The notes under the pieces: model-generated
Told to the model about the DNA's origin: nothing
The model's database searches: none
The model's input: only the letters and a program-made list of their open reading frames with translations
NCBI RefSeq assembly: GCF_014651135.1
Contig: NZ_BMWH01000006.1
Span: 1 to 64,000, forward strand
DNA: 64,000 bases
Direction of reading: 5' to 3'
Origin: Streptomyces echinoruber
GTDB taxonomy: Bacteria > Actinomycetota > Actinomycetes > Streptomycetales > Streptomycetaceae
Translations under genes and position numbers: made by a program
In this document: positions 32,299 to 45,884 of the stretch, in pieces
Layout of the letters: every line of letters starts with the position of its first letter
Numbering within the stretch: position 1 is the stretch's first letter

Positions 32299-33738
32299 TC
32301 AGGCCTCCACCTCGGACCGGTCGCCGCCCCACAGCGTGTGGAACGAGCCGTCCCGGTCGACGCGCCGGTAGGTGTGCGCGCCGAAGAAGTCCCGCTGGCC
32401 CTGGGTGAGGGCGGCGGGCAGGCGTTCGGCGCGCAGGGCGTCGTAGTAGGCGAGGGCCGCCGCGAAACCGGGCGTGGGGACACCCTGGCGGGTGGCGGTG
32501 ACCAGCACCTCGCGCCAGTCGTCCTGGGCGGCGGCGATCTCCTGGGCGAAGGTCTCGTCGCTCAGCAGGCTCGGCAGGTCCGGCCGGGCGTCGTAGGCGG
32601 CGCGGATGCGGTCCAGGAAGGCCGCGCGGATGATGCAGCCGCCCCGCCAGATCGAGGAGACCGCGCCGAGGTCGATGTCCCAGCCGTACTCCTCGCTGCC
32701 CGCGGCGATCTCGTGGAAGCCCTGCGTGTACGACACGATCTTCGACGCGTACAGCGCCTGCTCCACCCGGTCCGCGAACGCCCCGGCCTCGGACCTGTCC
32801 AGTGCGGACGCCTTCGGTCCCGCCAGGGAGCGCGAGGCCGCCCGCAGCGCGGCGTGGCCCGACAGCGAGCGGGCGAAGACCGCCTCCGCGATCCCGGACA
32901 CCGGGACCCCGAGGTCCAGCGCGATCTGCACGGTCCAGCGGCCGGTGCCCTTCTGCTCGGCCTGGTCCACCACGATGTCCACGAACGGCCTGCCCGTCGC
33001 GGCGTCCACGTGCGACAGCACCTCGGCCGTGATCTCGATCAGGTAGGAGTCCAGGCGTCCGGTGTTCCAGGTGCGGAAGATGTCCGCGATCTCGGCGGGG
33101 GAGTAGCCGGCGACGTCCCGCAGGAGCTGGTACGCCTCGCCGATCAGCTGCATGTCGGCGTATTCGATGCCGTTGTGCACCATCTTCACGAAGTGCCCGG
33201 CGCCGTCCGGGCCGACGTGCGTCACGCAGGGCGAGCCGTCCGCCGCCTTCGCGGAGATCTTCTCCAGCATCGGGCCGAGGGACTCGTACGACTCCGGCGA
33301 GCCGCCCGGCATGATCGACGGGCCGTGCAGGGCGCCCTCCTCGCCTCCCGAGATACCGGTGCCGACGAAGTGGATGCCCCGCTCGCGCAGTTCGCGCTCC
33401 CGGCGCCGGGTGTCGGCGAAGTGCGCGTTGCCGCCGTCGATGATCATGTCGCCGGGCTCCAGCAGCGGCGCGAACTCCTGGATCACCGCGTCGGTCGGTT
33501 CGCCGGCCTTCACCATGACGACCAGGCGGCGGGGCCGCTCCAGCGCCGCCACGAACTCCTTCGCGGTCTCGCAGGCGACGAAGTCGCCCTCGCCGCCGAA
33601 CTCCTCGACCAGCGCGTGCGTCCGGGACGCCGTGCGGTTGTGCACCGCGACGGTGTAGCCGTTGCGCGCGAAGTTGCGGGCGAGGTTGCGGCCCATGACC
33701 GCGAGACCCGTGACGCCGATCTGCGCTGACTTGCTCAT
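32299..33738 (-). CDS. gnd: 6-phosphogluconate dehydrogenase, decarboxylating
   Basis: A 479-aa enzyme of the oxidative pentose phosphate pathway (6-phosphogluconate to ribulose 5-phosphate plus CO2, NADP-linked). The NADP fold begins IGVTGLAVMGRNLARNFARN with the HNRTASRT specificity loop. The catalytic core shows GTGISGGEEGALHGPSIMPG, HVGPDGAGHFVKMVHNGIEY (catalytic Lys), and GTGRWTVQIALDLGVPV. It is the standard long-chain form. ATG at 33,738 has AGGAGCC upstream. It is a single gene with convergent and divergent neighbours. Confidence 0.96.
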   Translation of the reverse strand: MSKSAQIGVTGLAVMGRNLARNFARNGYTVAVHNRTASRTHALVEEFGGEGDFVACETAKEFVAALERPRRLVVMVKAGEPTDAVIQEFAPLLEPGDMIIDGGNAHFADTRRRERELRERGIHFVGTGISGGEEGALHGPSIMPGGSPESYESLGPMLEKISAKAADGSPCVTHVGPDGAGHFVKMVHNGIEYADMQLIGEAYQLLRDVAGYSPAEIADIFRTWNTGRLDSYLIEITAEVLSHVDAATGRPFVDIVVDQAEQKGTGRWTVQIALDLGVPVSGIAEAVFARSLSGHAALRAASRSLAGPKASALDRSEAGAFADRVEQALYASKIVSYTQGFHEIAAGSEEYGWDIDLGAVSSIWRGGCIIRAAFLDRIRAAYDARPDLPSLLSDETFAQEIAAAQDDWREVLVTATRQGVPTPGFAAALAYYDALRAERLPAALTQGQRDFFGAHTYRRVDRDGSFHTLWGGDRSEVEA

Positions 33739-36591
<2,853 letters not shown>

Positions 36592-36832
36592 CGGCTGCTC
36601 CTCTGCGGCAGGCGGGGGCGCGGGGCCCGACGCGGCGAACGGTGGCTTTCCATGCCCAACACCCTGCCTCGTCCCGTTCTTCCCGTCGTCGTCCCTGAGC
36701 ACGCACTCCGTGCTACTCCGGATGGAGTACGCCAACGGTGTCGTCATCCCCAGGGTGGGCGACGCCGGGTGGACATCCCCTGCGGGCTTCCCCTGCGGGT
36801 TCCCCGTCCCGCTTCTGCTACTACTGCTCGTC

Positions 36833-37813
36833 GTGGACCTGGACCTGAACCTGGACCCCGGCCTCACCGCGCTGCGCCCGCTCGGCGGCTTCTTTCTCCT
36901 GCGCACGGCGGCAGTCCCGCCCCGCCCCCTGCCGACGCTGGCCCGGGCCTACGCGGACCCGGCCGGCGATCCGTCGCGCCACCGCCCGGCCGGCGATCCG
37001 TCGCGCCACCGCCCGGCCGATGACCCGTCGCGTCCTCGTACGTCCGGCGACCTGTCGCCGGATGTCCACCGCGATCCGCTGGCCGCCCGTGTCCGGCGGG
37101 TCGCGGACGCCCTGCGCACGCCCGAGCTCCGGGTCGCCGCCTCCGTGGCCCATCAGGGGCTCGCCGCCCGGCTGTGGTCGGTCGCGCTGGGCTGCGCCGC
37201 CCTGTACGGCAGCCTCCCCGACCTCGATCCCGCCCTGCTGCGCTGGGATCCGGCCGCCGGTGCCCCCGACGACCTGTGGCTCACCGAGGTGCGCCCGCTG
37301 CCCGCGGACCCCGCGACGCTCGCCGCCACCGTGCTGGACGCCCACCTCGACCCGCTCGCCACCGCCCTGCGCGCCCGCCACCGGCTCGCCCCCGGCCTGC
37401 TGTGGGGCAACGCGGCCTCGGCGCTCGTGGGCGCGGCCCGCCGGCTGCACCACTGGGCCGGCGAGACGGGCCGCGCGCAGGCCGGGGAGCGGACCCGCGC
37501 CCTCATCGCGCAGTTGCTGCGCCACCCCCGGCTGCGCGGCACCCTCACCGGCGTCCCGGACACCGGAACCCCGGACGACACGGAAACCCCGAACGGCACC
37601 GAAACCCCGGATCCCGACCTCCCGGACACCGGAACCCCGAACGACACCGAAACCTCGGCCCTCGGCCTCCCGGACACCGCCCTCCTGGCCCCCGGCACAA
37701 CCCTCCGGCGCCGCAGCTGCTGCCTGTACTACCGCGTCCCGGGCGGCGGGGTCTGCGGCGACTGCTGCTTTCCACGGCCGCCGCGCTCTTCCCCACGCGC
37801 CCCGTCCGGGTGA
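36833..37813 (+). CDS. FhuF-like (2Fe-2S)-binding protein
   Basis: A protein of about 326 aa. The C-terminal [21 protein letters not shown] supplies the CCx10CxxC cysteines of the FhuF ferric-siderophore reductase family. The middle ([40 protein letters not shown]) matches the helical FhuF core. Before the cluster is an acidic low-complexity insert of [12 protein letters not shown] repeats. The role is probably release of iron from siderophores. The start is uncertain: the frame is open upstream to 36,710 with no good site; I take GTG at 36,833 ([20 protein letters not shown]), where family similarity begins. Confidence 0.7.
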   Translation: MDLDLNLDPGLTALRPLGGFFLLRTAAVPPRPLPTLARAYADPAGDPSRHRPAGDPSRHRPADDPSRPRTSGDLSPDVHRDPLAARVRRVADALRTPELRVAASVAHQGLAARLWSVALGCAALYGSLPDLDPALLRWDPAAGAPDDLWLTEVRPLPADPATLAATVLDAHLDPLATALRARHRLAPGLLWGNAASALVGAARRLHHWAGETGRAQAGERTRALIAQLLRHPRLRGTLTGVPDTGTPDDTETPNGTETPDPDLPDTGTPNDTETSALGLPDTALLAPGTTLRRRSCCLYYRVPGGGVCGDCCFPRPPRSSPRAPSG

Positions 37814-37852
37814 CCATGAAGGGACCGGCCACTGAGAGCAGGGGGTTGCACG

Positions 37853-39004
37853 GTGCGAGTGGGACTGCTGAGCCGGGAGTACCCGCCGGACGTCTACGGC
37901 GGCGCCGGCGTCCACGTCGAGTTCCTGGCCCGCGAGCTGAGGCCGCTGGTCGACCTGGAGGTGCACTGCTGGGGCGAGGGCCGCGACGAGGGCGTCGTAC
38001 GCCACCGCCCCTGGTCCGTCCTGGACGGCGCCAACGACGCGCTGCGCACCTTCTCCGTCGACCTGTCCATCGCCGCCGATCTGCAGGACCGCGAGCTGGT
38101 CCACTCGCACACCTGGTACGCCAACCTCGCCGGCCACCTGGCCAAGCTGCTGTACGGCGTGCCGCACGTGATGACCGCGCACTCCCTGGAGCCGCTGCGC
38201 CCCTGGAAGGCCGAGCAGCTCGGCGGCGGGTACGCGCTGTCCAGCTGGGCCGAGCGCACGGCCGTCGAGGCCGCGGACGCGGTGATCGCCGTCTCCGGCG
38301 CGATGCGCGACGACATCCTCTCCTGCTACCCGGCGCTGGACGCGGAGAAGGTGCACGTCGTGCACAACGGCATCGACACCGACCTGTACCGGCCCGACCA
38401 CGGCACCGACGTCCTCGACCGCCTGGGCATCGACACCGGCCGCCCGTACGTACTGTTCGTCGGCCGGATCACCCGGCAGAAGGGCGTGCCGCACCTGCTG
38501 CGCGCGGTGCGGGACGTCGATCCGGCGGCACAGGTGGTGCTGTGCGCCGGCGCCCCCGACACGCCGGAGATCGACCGGGAGTTCCGCGAGCTGCACGCGG
38601 AGCTGAGCCGGGTCCGCGACGGCGTGCACTGGATCCCGCGGATGCTGCCGCGCTCGGAGGTGGTGCAGCTGCTCACCCACGCGGCCCTGTTCGTCTGCCC
38701 GTCGGTGTACGAGCCGCTCGGCATCGTCAACCTGGAGGCGATGGCCTGCGGCACGCCGGTCGTGGCCTCCCGGGTGGGCGGCATCCCGGAGGTCGTGGCG
38801 GACGGCGAGACGGGGCTGCTGGTGCCGCTGGACGACGACTTCGAGGCGAACCTGGCGCGGGCGATCGACACGGTGCTCGGCGATCCGGCGGCCGCCCGGC
38901 GGATGGGCGAGGCGGGCCGGGAGCGGGCGGTGGGCGAGTTCGGCTGGGACGCGGTGGCCCGGCGCACGGTCCGGCTCTACGAGAAGATCGTCACACAGGA
39001 TTGA
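37853..39004 (+). CDS. glgA: Actinobacterial glycogen synthase / maltose-1-phosphate-forming GT4 (GlgA/GlgM type)
   Basis: A 383-aa GT4 glucosyltransferase. The N-lobe is [20 protein letters not shown], the glycine-rich donor loop region [20 protein letters not shown], and the C-lobe is [18 protein letters not shown] with the [20 protein letters not shown] nucleotide-binding motif. Proteins of this actinobacterial type use ADP-glucose to elongate glucan or make maltose 1-phosphate for the GlgE route. GTG at 37,853 follows AGGGGGTTGCAC. glgC follows 50 bases later on the same strand, providing the ADP-glucose, so the pair is likely one operon. Confidence 0.93.
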   Translation: MRVGLLSREYPPDVYGGAGVHVEFLARELRPLVDLEVHCWGEGRDEGVVRHRPWSVLDGANDALRTFSVDLSIAADLQDRELVHSHTWYANLAGHLAKLLYGVPHVMTAHSLEPLRPWKAEQLGGGYALSSWAERTAVEAADAVIAVSGAMRDDILSCYPALDAEKVHVVHNGIDTDLYRPDHGTDVLDRLGIDTGRPYVLFVGRITRQKGVPHLLRAVRDVDPAAQVVLCAGAPDTPEIDREFRELHAELSRVRDGVHWIPRMLPRSEVVQLLTHAALFVCPSVYEPLGIVNLEAMACGTPVVASRVGGIPEVVADGETGLLVPLDDDFEANLARAIDTVLGDPAAARRMGEAGRERAVGEFGWDAVARRTVRLYEKIVTQD

Positions 39005-39054
39005 CCGGCCCGGCTCGGGGCATTCATGGGGCATCTGGCGTGAGGGGAGCGGCC

Positions 39055-40275
39055 ATGCGTCGTGGTGGACCTTCGGTGCTCGGCATCGTGCTCGCAGGTG
39101 GAGAGGGCAAACGCCTGATGCCCCTGACCGCGGACCGCGCGAAGCCCGCGGTCACCTTCGGCGGCACCTACCGCCTCGTCGACTTCGTCCTGTCCAACCT
39201 CGTCAACGGCGACATCCTGCGCATCTGCGTGCTGACCCAGTACAAGTCGCACTCGCTGGACCGGCACATCACCACCACGTGGCGCATGTCCAGCCTGCTC
39301 GGCAACTACGTCACGCCGGTCCCGGCGCAGCAGCGGCTCGGCCCGCGCTGGTACCTGGGCAGCGCCGACGCGATCCTGCAGTCCCTCAACCTGATTTACG
39401 ACGAGCAGCCCGACTACGTGGCCGTCTTCGGCGCCGACCACGTCTACCGCATGGACCCGCGGCAGATGCTCCAGCAGCACATCGAGTCCGGCGCGGGCGT
39501 CACGGTCGCCGGCATCCGGGTGCCGCGCGAGGAGTCGTCCCAGTTCGGCGTCATCAGCCCCGGCTCCGACGGCCGCACCGTCCAGGGGTTCCTGGAGAAG
39601 CCCGCCGACCCGCCCGGCCTGCCCGACGACCCGAACTGCGTCTTCGCCTCCATGGGCAACTACCTGTTCACCACCAAGGTGCTGGTGGAGGCGCTGCACC
39701 GGGACGCGGAGGACGACGACTCCGCGCACGACATGGGCGGATCGATCCTGCCGCAGCTCACCGACCGCGGCGAGGCGCAGCTGTACGACTTCAGCGAAAA
39801 CCACGTGCCCGGCGAGACCAGTCGCGACCAGGGCTACTGGCGTGACGTGGGAACGATCGACGCGTACTACGAGGCGCACATGGACCTGATCGCCGAGCGC
39901 CCCGCCTTCAACCTCTACAACCGCAGCTGGCCCATCTACACCCACTCCAGCCAGCTCTCGCCGGCCCGCTTCAACGCCGGCGGCATCGCCAGCGAGTCGA
40001 TCATCAGCTCCGGCTGCCTCATCCGCGGCCAGGTCACCCGCTCGGTGCTCTCCCCGGGCGTCGTCGTCGACCCCGGCGCGGTGGTGCAGGGCTCGGTGCT
40101 GCACGACAACGTGCACATCGGGCGGGGCGCGATCGTGCGCGGCGCGATCCTGGACAAGAACATCGAGGTGCCGCCCGGCGCCACGATCGGGGTCAACGCC
40201 GAACGCGACGCCGAGCTGTACACCGTCTCCAAGGGCGGGGTGATCGCGCTGGGCAAGGGACAGCGGGTGGTGTAG
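39055..40275 (+). CDS. glgC: Glucose-1-phosphate adenylyltransferase
   Basis: A 406-aa enzyme that forms ADP-glucose from glucose 1-phosphate and ATP. The N-terminal pyrophosphorylase fold starts [49 protein letters not shown], and the catalytic/G1P-binding [16 protein letters not shown] follow, then [18 protein letters not shown]. The C-terminus is a left-handed beta-helix of hexapeptide repeats ([20 protein letters not shown]). ATG at 39,055 follows GAGGGGAGCGGCC. It partners the upstream glgA. Confidence 0.96.
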   Translation: MRRGGPSVLGIVLAGGEGKRLMPLTADRAKPAVTFGGTYRLVDFVLSNLVNGDILRICVLTQYKSHSLDRHITTTWRMSSLLGNYVTPVPAQQRLGPRWYLGSADAILQSLNLIYDEQPDYVAVFGADHVYRMDPRQMLQQHIESGAGVTVAGIRVPREESSQFGVISPGSDGRTVQGFLEKPADPPGLPDDPNCVFASMGNYLFTTKVLVEALHRDAEDDDSAHDMGGSILPQLTDRGEAQLYDFSENHVPGETSRDQGYWRDVGTIDAYYEAHMDLIAERPAFNLYNRSWPIYTHSSQLSPARFNAGGIASESIISSGCLIRGQVTRSVLSPGVVVDPGAVVQGSVLHDNVHIGRGAIVRGAILDKNIEVPPGATIGVNAERDAELYTVSKGGVIALGKGQRVV

Positions 40276-40280
40276 GGCGC

Positions 40281-40364
40281 GCCCGGCGCCGTCGGCCCGC
40301 CCTCGTCCGCCCGGCGCCGTCGGCCCGCCCTCGTCCGCCCGGCGCCGTCGGCCCGCCCTCGTCA
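40281..40364. repeat. 28-bp tandem repeat, three copies, after glgC
   Basis: The unit GCCCGGCGCCGTCGGCCCGC plus CCTCGTCC occurs at 40,281, 40,309 and 40,337, with a decayed half copy to about 40,390. It starts six bases after the glgC stop. The rest of the 439-base gap to the GH2 gene (40,365-40,714) shows no gene. GCCCG/CGGGC pairs within units could fold and act as a diffuse terminator. Confidence 0.8.
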
Positions 40365-40714
40365 GCTCAACGCCGTCGGCCCGGCGCCCGCATCGACGGC
40401 GCCGACCGGGGCTCCGCATCAGGACCTCCTCGGTCCGGCGCGGCTCGCCGGCCGGGCCGGACCGAGGATGCTCCGTGCCCGGCGCGTTGTGCGCGGGCAC
40501 ATGGCCAAGCGGGGTGCGGAAGGCGTCCCCGGCCCGGCACAACTCGTCGGCCGGGCCCCTCGCGCCCTCTGCGCCCCTCCGTGTTTGTCATGTACCTGGA
40601 CTGAGCGCGATTCCCATGGTGTGATGCCAACTGCTGCCCATGACAACGTTGTTACGGGCGCACTCGAGCACACAGGCACAGCAAGACAGACCCTTCCTGC
40701 CCTCAGGAGGACCC

Positions 40715-43327
40715 TTGCGCCACACCCGCCTCAAACACCGGCTCGCCTTCCTGCTCGGCGTGGCCCTCTGCCTCGCCGGACTCACCGCCGCACCCTCCGC
40801 GAGCGCCGCCGACGCCGACCCGGCCGAGGTCCACGGCCTCAAGGGCGACTACTACACCCAGTCCGCCCCCGGCGCCTTCGACTTCCACGAGCTGAAGGCC
40901 ACCGGCCTCGACCCGCAGCTCGACTTCGACAATCTCGAACCCCGCCTGGCCTTCGCCACCGGGCGGTCCGACGACGTCAGCGTCCGCTGGACCGGCAGGC
41001 TCGTGCCGGAGCGGACCGGCCCGCACACCTTCGCCGTCAGCGCCGACAACGGCTTCCGCCTGTGGATCGGCGGCCGCCTGGTCATCGACCACTGGGTCGA
41101 CGACTGGGACGTCGAACAGACCTCCCCGCCCGTGGAGTTGACGGCCGGCACGGCCTACGACATCAAGGTCGAGTACTTCGAGCACTACGGCGGCTCCAAC
41201 TTCCACCTGCGCTGGACCCCGCCCGGCGGCACCAAGCAGACCGTCCCGCAGTCGGCGTTCCGCCTCCCCGACGGCTTCGACTACGACGGTGCGATCGCCA
41301 CCGAGGTCGGCCGGGACGGCCGCACCCTGCGGCTCGACTTCGCCCACCGCCTCGCCGCCCCGCCGGCCGGCCTCACCGACCACCTCCGGGCGGTGATCGG
41401 CGGCGCCGAGTGGCCGCTGGGCACGGCCGAGCTGGACCCCGCCGACCCGCGTTCCCTGCTGGTCTCCCTGAAGGAGCCCGTGGTCGGCAACAAGACCGGC
41501 ACCGCCCCCGGCACCGCGGACGTCCGCTATGACGGGCAGGGCGGCCTCGCCGCTGGCGACGGCAACGTTGTCAACGCCTTCTGGAGCAGCGGTCCCAACC
41601 ACTCCACCCACGAGCTGCGCACCCGGTGGGCCGACCGGGTGGACCCGGACCACCCCCTGCCCGAGTACCCCCGGCCGCAGTTGACGCGCAGTCAGTGGCG
41701 CTCGCTCAACGGCCGCTGGCAGTTCGCCGCCGCGGCGGCGGGGGAGCGGCCCCCGACCGGCCGCACCCTGTCCGAGCGCATCGTCGTGCCCTACCCGGTG
41801 GAGTCCCAGCTCTCCGGCCTCGAACGGCACGAGGACCGCATGTGGTACCGGCGCACCTTCACCGTCCCCGCCGACTGGCACATCGGCTCCGGCCGCCGGC
41901 TGCGGCTGAACTTCGGCGCCGTGGACTGGCGGGCCGAGGTGTACGTCAACGGCGTGAAGGTGGCCCGACACCAGGGCGGCTACGACAAGTTCAGCGCCGA
42001 CGTCACCGATGCCCTCAAGCCCGGCCGCACCCAGGAGCTGATCGTCGGCGTGTACGACCCGACCGACGCCGCCGGCGGCGAGAACCCGCCGCTGGGCAAG
42101 CAGCGCCTGGACCCCAGCGGCATCTGGTACACCCCCACCTCCGGCATCTGGCAGACGGTGTGGATGGAGCCGGTCGCCCCCGACCACGTCGACTCCCTCA
42201 AGCTCACCCCCGACGCGGCCCGCGGCACGCTCACCGTCGAGGCCCGCGGCGTCCGCGCCGGCCTGCCGGTGAAGGCCACGGCCTACGCCGGGCACCGCGC
42301 GGTGGCCACCGCCCGCGGCCGTACCGGCGGTCCGCTGACCCTCACCCTGAAGGACCCGCACCTGTGGTCGCCGGACGACCCGTTCCTGTACGGCCTGAAG
42401 GTCGGCGTCGGCGCCGACCGCGTCGGCAGCTACTTCGGCCTGCGCTCCGTCGCCGTGGAGAAGGTGAGCGGCACCCCGCGCACCCTCCTCAACGGCAAGC
42501 CCGTCTTCATGATGGCCACCCTCGATCAGGGCTTCTGGCCCGACGGCCTGCACACCGCGCCCACCGACGAGGCCCTCGCCCACGACCTGAAGGTGCACAA
42601 GCAGCTCGGCTTCAACGCCGTCCGCAAGCACATCAAGGTCGAGCCGGACCGCTGGTACTACTGGGCCGACCGGCTGGGTCTGATGGTGTGGCAGGACATG
42701 CCCGCCATGACGGCCGGCGTCGACCCCTCGCCCGCGGCCCGCACCGAGTTCGAGCACGAGCTGAAGGAGATGATCGACGAGCACGCGAGCAGCCCGTCGA
42801 TCGTCATGTGGATCACCTTCAACGAGGGCTGGGGCCAGTACGACGAGGGCCGCATCGCCCGGCAGGCCAAGGAGTGGGACCCGATCCGGCTGGTCAACGG
42901 CATGTCCGGGCTCAACCTCGGCCGCGACGGCGGCGCCGGCGACATCATGGACGAGCACGGCTACCCCAGCCCCGCCCTGCCGCCCCACCCCGACGGCCAA
43001 CGCGCCCTGGTCAGCGGCGAGTACGGCGGCCTCGGCCTCGCGGTGCCCGGCCACGCCTGGCCGGTGCAGCAGTCGTATGTCGACGTCGACCCGGCGGCCT
43101 ACACCGACGACTACCTCACCAAGCTGGGCGAGGTGCGGCAGCTGGCCTGCCGTGGCGGCAACGGCGCGGTCTACACCCAGATCAGCGATGTCGAGGGCGA
43201 ACTCAACGGCCTGCTCACCTACGACCGGCGCGTCCTCAAGCCGGACGCGGACCGGGTGAGGGCCGCTCAGCAGGCGCTGATCCGCGACGCGTCGCAGGCC
43301 ACGCCCGCCGGATGCGCGGCGGACTGA
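40715..43327 (+). CDS. Secreted PA14-containing GH2 beta-galactosidase/glycosidase
   Basis: An 870-aa exported glycoside hydrolase. A signal peptide (residues 1-31, ending APSASA) is followed by a PA14 carbohydrate-binding domain (about 38-180, LKGDYYTQSAPGAFDF, HTFAVSADNGFRLWIGGRLV). The GH2 sugar-binding domain (MWYRRTFTVPADW), beta-sandwich and TIM barrel follow, with NAVRKHIKVEPDRWYYWADR, the acid/base Glu in MWITFNEGWGQYD, and a nucleophile-region Glu in LVSGEYGGLG. I chose TTG at 40,715 because AGGAGG lies directly before it and it gives a normal signal peptide; upstream in-frame ATG 40,640 has no site. It is probably co-transcribed with the GH92 gene 77 bases downstream. Confidence 0.85.
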   Translation: MRHTRLKHRLAFLLGVALCLAGLTAAPSASAADADPAEVHGLKGDYYTQSAPGAFDFHELKATGLDPQLDFDNLEPRLAFATGRSDDVSVRWTGRLVPERTGPHTFAVSADNGFRLWIGGRLVIDHWVDDWDVEQTSPPVELTAGTAYDIKVEYFEHYGGSNFHLRWTPPGGTKQTVPQSAFRLPDGFDYDGAIATEVGRDGRTLRLDFAHRLAAPPAGLTDHLRAVIGGAEWPLGTAELDPADPRSLLVSLKEPVVGNKTGTAPGTADVRYDGQGGLAAGDGNVVNAFWSSGPNHSTHELRTRWADRVDPDHPLPEYPRPQLTRSQWRSLNGRWQFAAAAAGERPPTGRTLSERIVVPYPVESQLSGLERHEDRMWYRRTFTVPADWHIGSGRRLRLNFGAVDWRAEVYVNGVKVARHQGGYDKFSADVTDALKPGRTQELIVGVYDPTDAAGGENPPLGKQRLDPSGIWYTPTSGIWQTVWMEPVAPDHVDSLKLTPDAARGTLTVEARGVRAGLPVKATAYAGHRAVATARGRTGGPLTLTLKDPHLWSPDDPFLYGLKVGVGADRVGSYFGLRSVAVEKVSGTPRTLLNGKPVFMMATLDQGFWPDGLHTAPTDEALAHDLKVHKQLGFNAVRKHIKVEPDRWYYWADRLGLMVWQDMPAMTAGVDPSPAARTEFEHELKEMIDEHASSPSIVMWITFNEGWGQYDEGRIARQAKEWDPIRLVNGMSGLNLGRDGGAGDIMDEHGYPSPALPPHPDGQRALVSGEYGGLGLAVPGHAWPVQQSYVDVDPAAYTDDYLTKLGEVRQLACRGGNGAVYTQISDVEGELNGLLTYDRRVLKPDADRVRAAQQALIRDASQATPAGCAAD

Positions 43328-43404
43328 CCCGCGGCCCTGATCATGGCTGCGACCCTGCAGGCACCCACGACAACGATGTCGACTCCTTCCGGAGGTCTTC
43401 CCGT

Positions 43405-45729
43405 ATGAGATGGATCCGGCGTCTGCGCCTGTGCACGGCGTCCGCGCTGGTGGCGTCCGCGGTGCTGGCCGCCCCCGCCACCGCCGCACGGGCCGCCGAG
43501 CCGCCCGACGGCCACCTCACCGACCTGGTCAACCCGTTCATCGGCACCCAGAACGAGGGCAACACCTACCCCGGCGCGGCCGTGCCCTTCGGCATGGTCC
43601 AGCTTTCCCCGGACACCGGCCACAACACCGGCTACGACTACGCCCACGACCACATCCGCGGCTTCTCCCTGGTCCACCTCTCCGGCGTCGGCTGCGGCAT
43701 CGGCGGCGACCTGCCCGTGCTGCCCACCACCGGGGATGTCACGCAGACGGACTACGCGAAGTACGCGGCCGGGTTCGGCCACGACGACGAGGAGGCGAGC
43801 CCCGGCTACTACCGGGTCGGCCTGAAGAGCGGCATCGAGGCCGAGCTCACCGCGACCGCCCGCACCGGCGTGCAGCGCTACACCTTCCCCGCCACCGACA
43901 AGGCGAACGTGCTGCTGAACGCGGCCCAGTCGCTGCACCGCAAGGTCGCCACCCGCGTCGAGATCGTGGACGACCGCACCGTGCGCACCGCCATCACCGG
44001 CCGCGGCTTCTGCGGTGACACCCGCCCCTACACCGTCTACACCCTCACCCGCTTCGACCGGCCCTTCACCGCCCACGGCACCTGGCAGGGCGGCACCGTC
44101 ACCGACGGCGCGAGAACCGGCACCGACGGCGCCTACGTCCGCTTCGACACCACGAAGGACCGCACCGTCGAGGCCACCACCGCCCTGTCCTACGTCGACG
44201 CCCACGGCGCGGAGGTCAACCTGCGCGCCGAGGGCGGCCGGCCGTTCGACCGGGTGCGCCGCGCCGCCCGGCAGGCCTGGGAGCGGCGCCTGGAGACCGT
44301 CCGCGTGCGGGGCGGCGACGACGGCCTGCGCCGCACCTTCTACTCCTCGCTGTACCGGTCGTTCCTCGCGCCGAACGTCGGCAGCGACGCCGACGGCCGC
44401 TACACCGGCTGGGACCAGAAGACCCACCGCGCGCGGGGCTTCACGTACTACCAGAACTGGTCCCTGTGGGACACCTACCGCACCCAGTCCCAGCTGCTGT
44501 CCCTCCTCGCCCCGCGCGAGGCCCGGGACATGGCCGTCTCCGTCATCAAGATCGACGAGGAGGGCGGCTGGCTGCCCAAGTGGGGCTACGGCACCGTCGA
44601 GACCAACATCATGACCGGCGACCCGGTCACTCCCTTCCTCACCAACGCCTACCAGCAGGGCCTGCTGAAGGGCTGGGAGGAGCGGGCGTACCGGGCGCTG
44701 AAGAAGAACGCCGACGGCGTGCCGCCCGCCGACTCGCCCTACGTGGGCCGGGAGGGCACCCCGGACTACCTCGCGCGCGGCTTCGTGCCGTACATCAAGA
44801 ACCGCCCGCACACCAAGCCCGGCGACTCCGACTACGACCACGGCGCCTCCGCCACCCTGGAGTACGCCCTGTCGGACGCGATGCTCGCGCGCATGGCCCG
44901 CGACCTCGGCCACCCGGACGACGCGCGCCGCTACACCGAACGCGCCCGCAGCTACCGCACCCTCTTCGACCCCTCCACCGGCTTCTTCCGCGCCCGGGAC
45001 GCCTCCGGCGCCTTCACCGGCCCGGCGGACCCGGCGCAGAGCGTCGGCTTCCACGAGGGCACCTCCTGGCAGTACCAGTGGCTGGTGCCGCAGGACCTGC
45101 CCGGCCTGGTCGACCTCATCGGCGGCAAACAGGCGACCAACGACCGGCTGGACGCCTTCTTCGCCTACGACCGGCTCCTGAAGGACCCGGCGAAGACCGC
45201 GCGCGAGGTGTGGGTCAACGGGCCGTACGACTACTACAACGCCGACAAGTACAACCCGCAGAACGAACCCGACCTCATCGCGCCGTACACCTACCTGTCC
45301 ACCGGGCAGCCGTGGAAGACCACGGACGTGGTGCACGCGGCGCTGACCCTGTTCACCGACGCGCCGACCGGCATGACCGGCAACGACGACCTCGGCACCA
45401 TGTCCGCGTGGATGGTGCTGTCGTCGATCGGGATCTTCCCGGTGCAGCCCGGCTACGCCACCTGGGGGCTGTCCACGCCCGTCTTCGACCGGGTCGACCT
45501 GAGGCTGGACCGCCGCTACTTCCCGGGCGGCCGGCTGACCGTCACGGCACCCGGAACCTCCGCCACCGACCGGTACGTGCAGGGCGTGCGCGCCGACGGG
45601 GTGACGTACGACCGGACGTATCTGACGACGGACGCGCTGCGCTCACTGCACACGCTGCGCTTCACGGTCGGCCCACGGCCGTCGGCCTGGGGCACGGCAC
45701 CGGACGCGGCGCCACCTGCGCTGACGTGA
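43405..45729 (+). CDS. Secreted GH92 alpha-mannosidase
   Basis: A 774-aa exo-alpha-mannosidase of family GH92. A signal peptide ends near ARAAE (about 30). The N-terminal domain begins LVNPFIGTQNEGNTYPGAAV, PFGMVQLSPDTG, followed by SLVHLSGVGCGIGGDLPVLP. The catalytic (alpha/alpha)6 barrel has YYQNWSLWDTYRTQ, GTSWQYQWLVPQDLPGL, YNPQNEPDLIAPYTY and GNDDLGTMSAWMVLSSIGIF, the conserved calcium and catalytic-carboxylate motifs. ATG at 43,405 has GGAGG upstream. With the upstream GH2 enzyme it would trim mannose- and galactose-containing glycans outside the cell. A strong hairpin follows at 45,757. Confidence 0.93.
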   Translation: MRWIRRLRLCTASALVASAVLAAPATAARAAEPPDGHLTDLVNPFIGTQNEGNTYPGAAVPFGMVQLSPDTGHNTGYDYAHDHIRGFSLVHLSGVGCGIGGDLPVLPTTGDVTQTDYAKYAAGFGHDDEEASPGYYRVGLKSGIEAELTATARTGVQRYTFPATDKANVLLNAAQSLHRKVATRVEIVDDRTVRTAITGRGFCGDTRPYTVYTLTRFDRPFTAHGTWQGGTVTDGARTGTDGAYVRFDTTKDRTVEATTALSYVDAHGAEVNLRAEGGRPFDRVRRAARQAWERRLETVRVRGGDDGLRRTFYSSLYRSFLAPNVGSDADGRYTGWDQKTHRARGFTYYQNWSLWDTYRTQSQLLSLLAPREARDMAVSVIKIDEEGGWLPKWGYGTVETNIMTGDPVTPFLTNAYQQGLLKGWEERAYRALKKNADGVPPADSPYVGREGTPDYLARGFVPYIKNRPHTKPGDSDYDHGASATLEYALSDAMLARMARDLGHPDDARRYTERARSYRTLFDPSTGFFRARDASGAFTGPADPAQSVGFHEGTSWQYQWLVPQDLPGLVDLIGGKQATNDRLDAFFAYDRLLKDPAKTAREVWVNGPYDYYNADKYNPQNEPDLIAPYTYLSTGQPWKTTDVVHAALTLFTDAPTGMTGNDDLGTMSAWMVLSSIGIFPVQPGYATWGLSTPVFDRVDLRLDRRYFPGGRLTVTAPGTSATDRYVQGVRADGVTYDRTYLTTDALRSLHTLRFTVGPRPSAWGTAPDAAPPALT

Positions 45730-45756
45730 CATACGGGTGACCCCGGGCGGTCACGG

Positions 45757-45783
45757 GTCCCGCCCCTCGCCGAGGGGCGGGAC
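45757..45783. terminator. 12-bp stem-loop terminator after GH92
   Basis: GTCCCGCCCCTC (45,757-45,768) pairs perfectly with GAGGGGCGGGAC (45,772-45,783) around GCC, 27 bases past the GH92 stop. TTG follows. It is a good intrinsic terminator for the GH2-GH92 unit. Confidence 0.8.
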
Positions 45784-45884
45784 TTGACCGGCCGTTGACC
45801 GAGAGTAGCCCTGTTGTGCTTGACCGTGATCGCCCGTCGGGGATTGACTGCAGGCCCACCCCGACGTCGACGCGAGGCAAGCCC

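Noticed and set aside
40640..40714. Upstream ATG start for the GH2 enzyme
   Set aside because: It would add 25 residues before the signal peptide and has no ribosome binding site, whereas TTG 40,715 follows AGGAGG directly.
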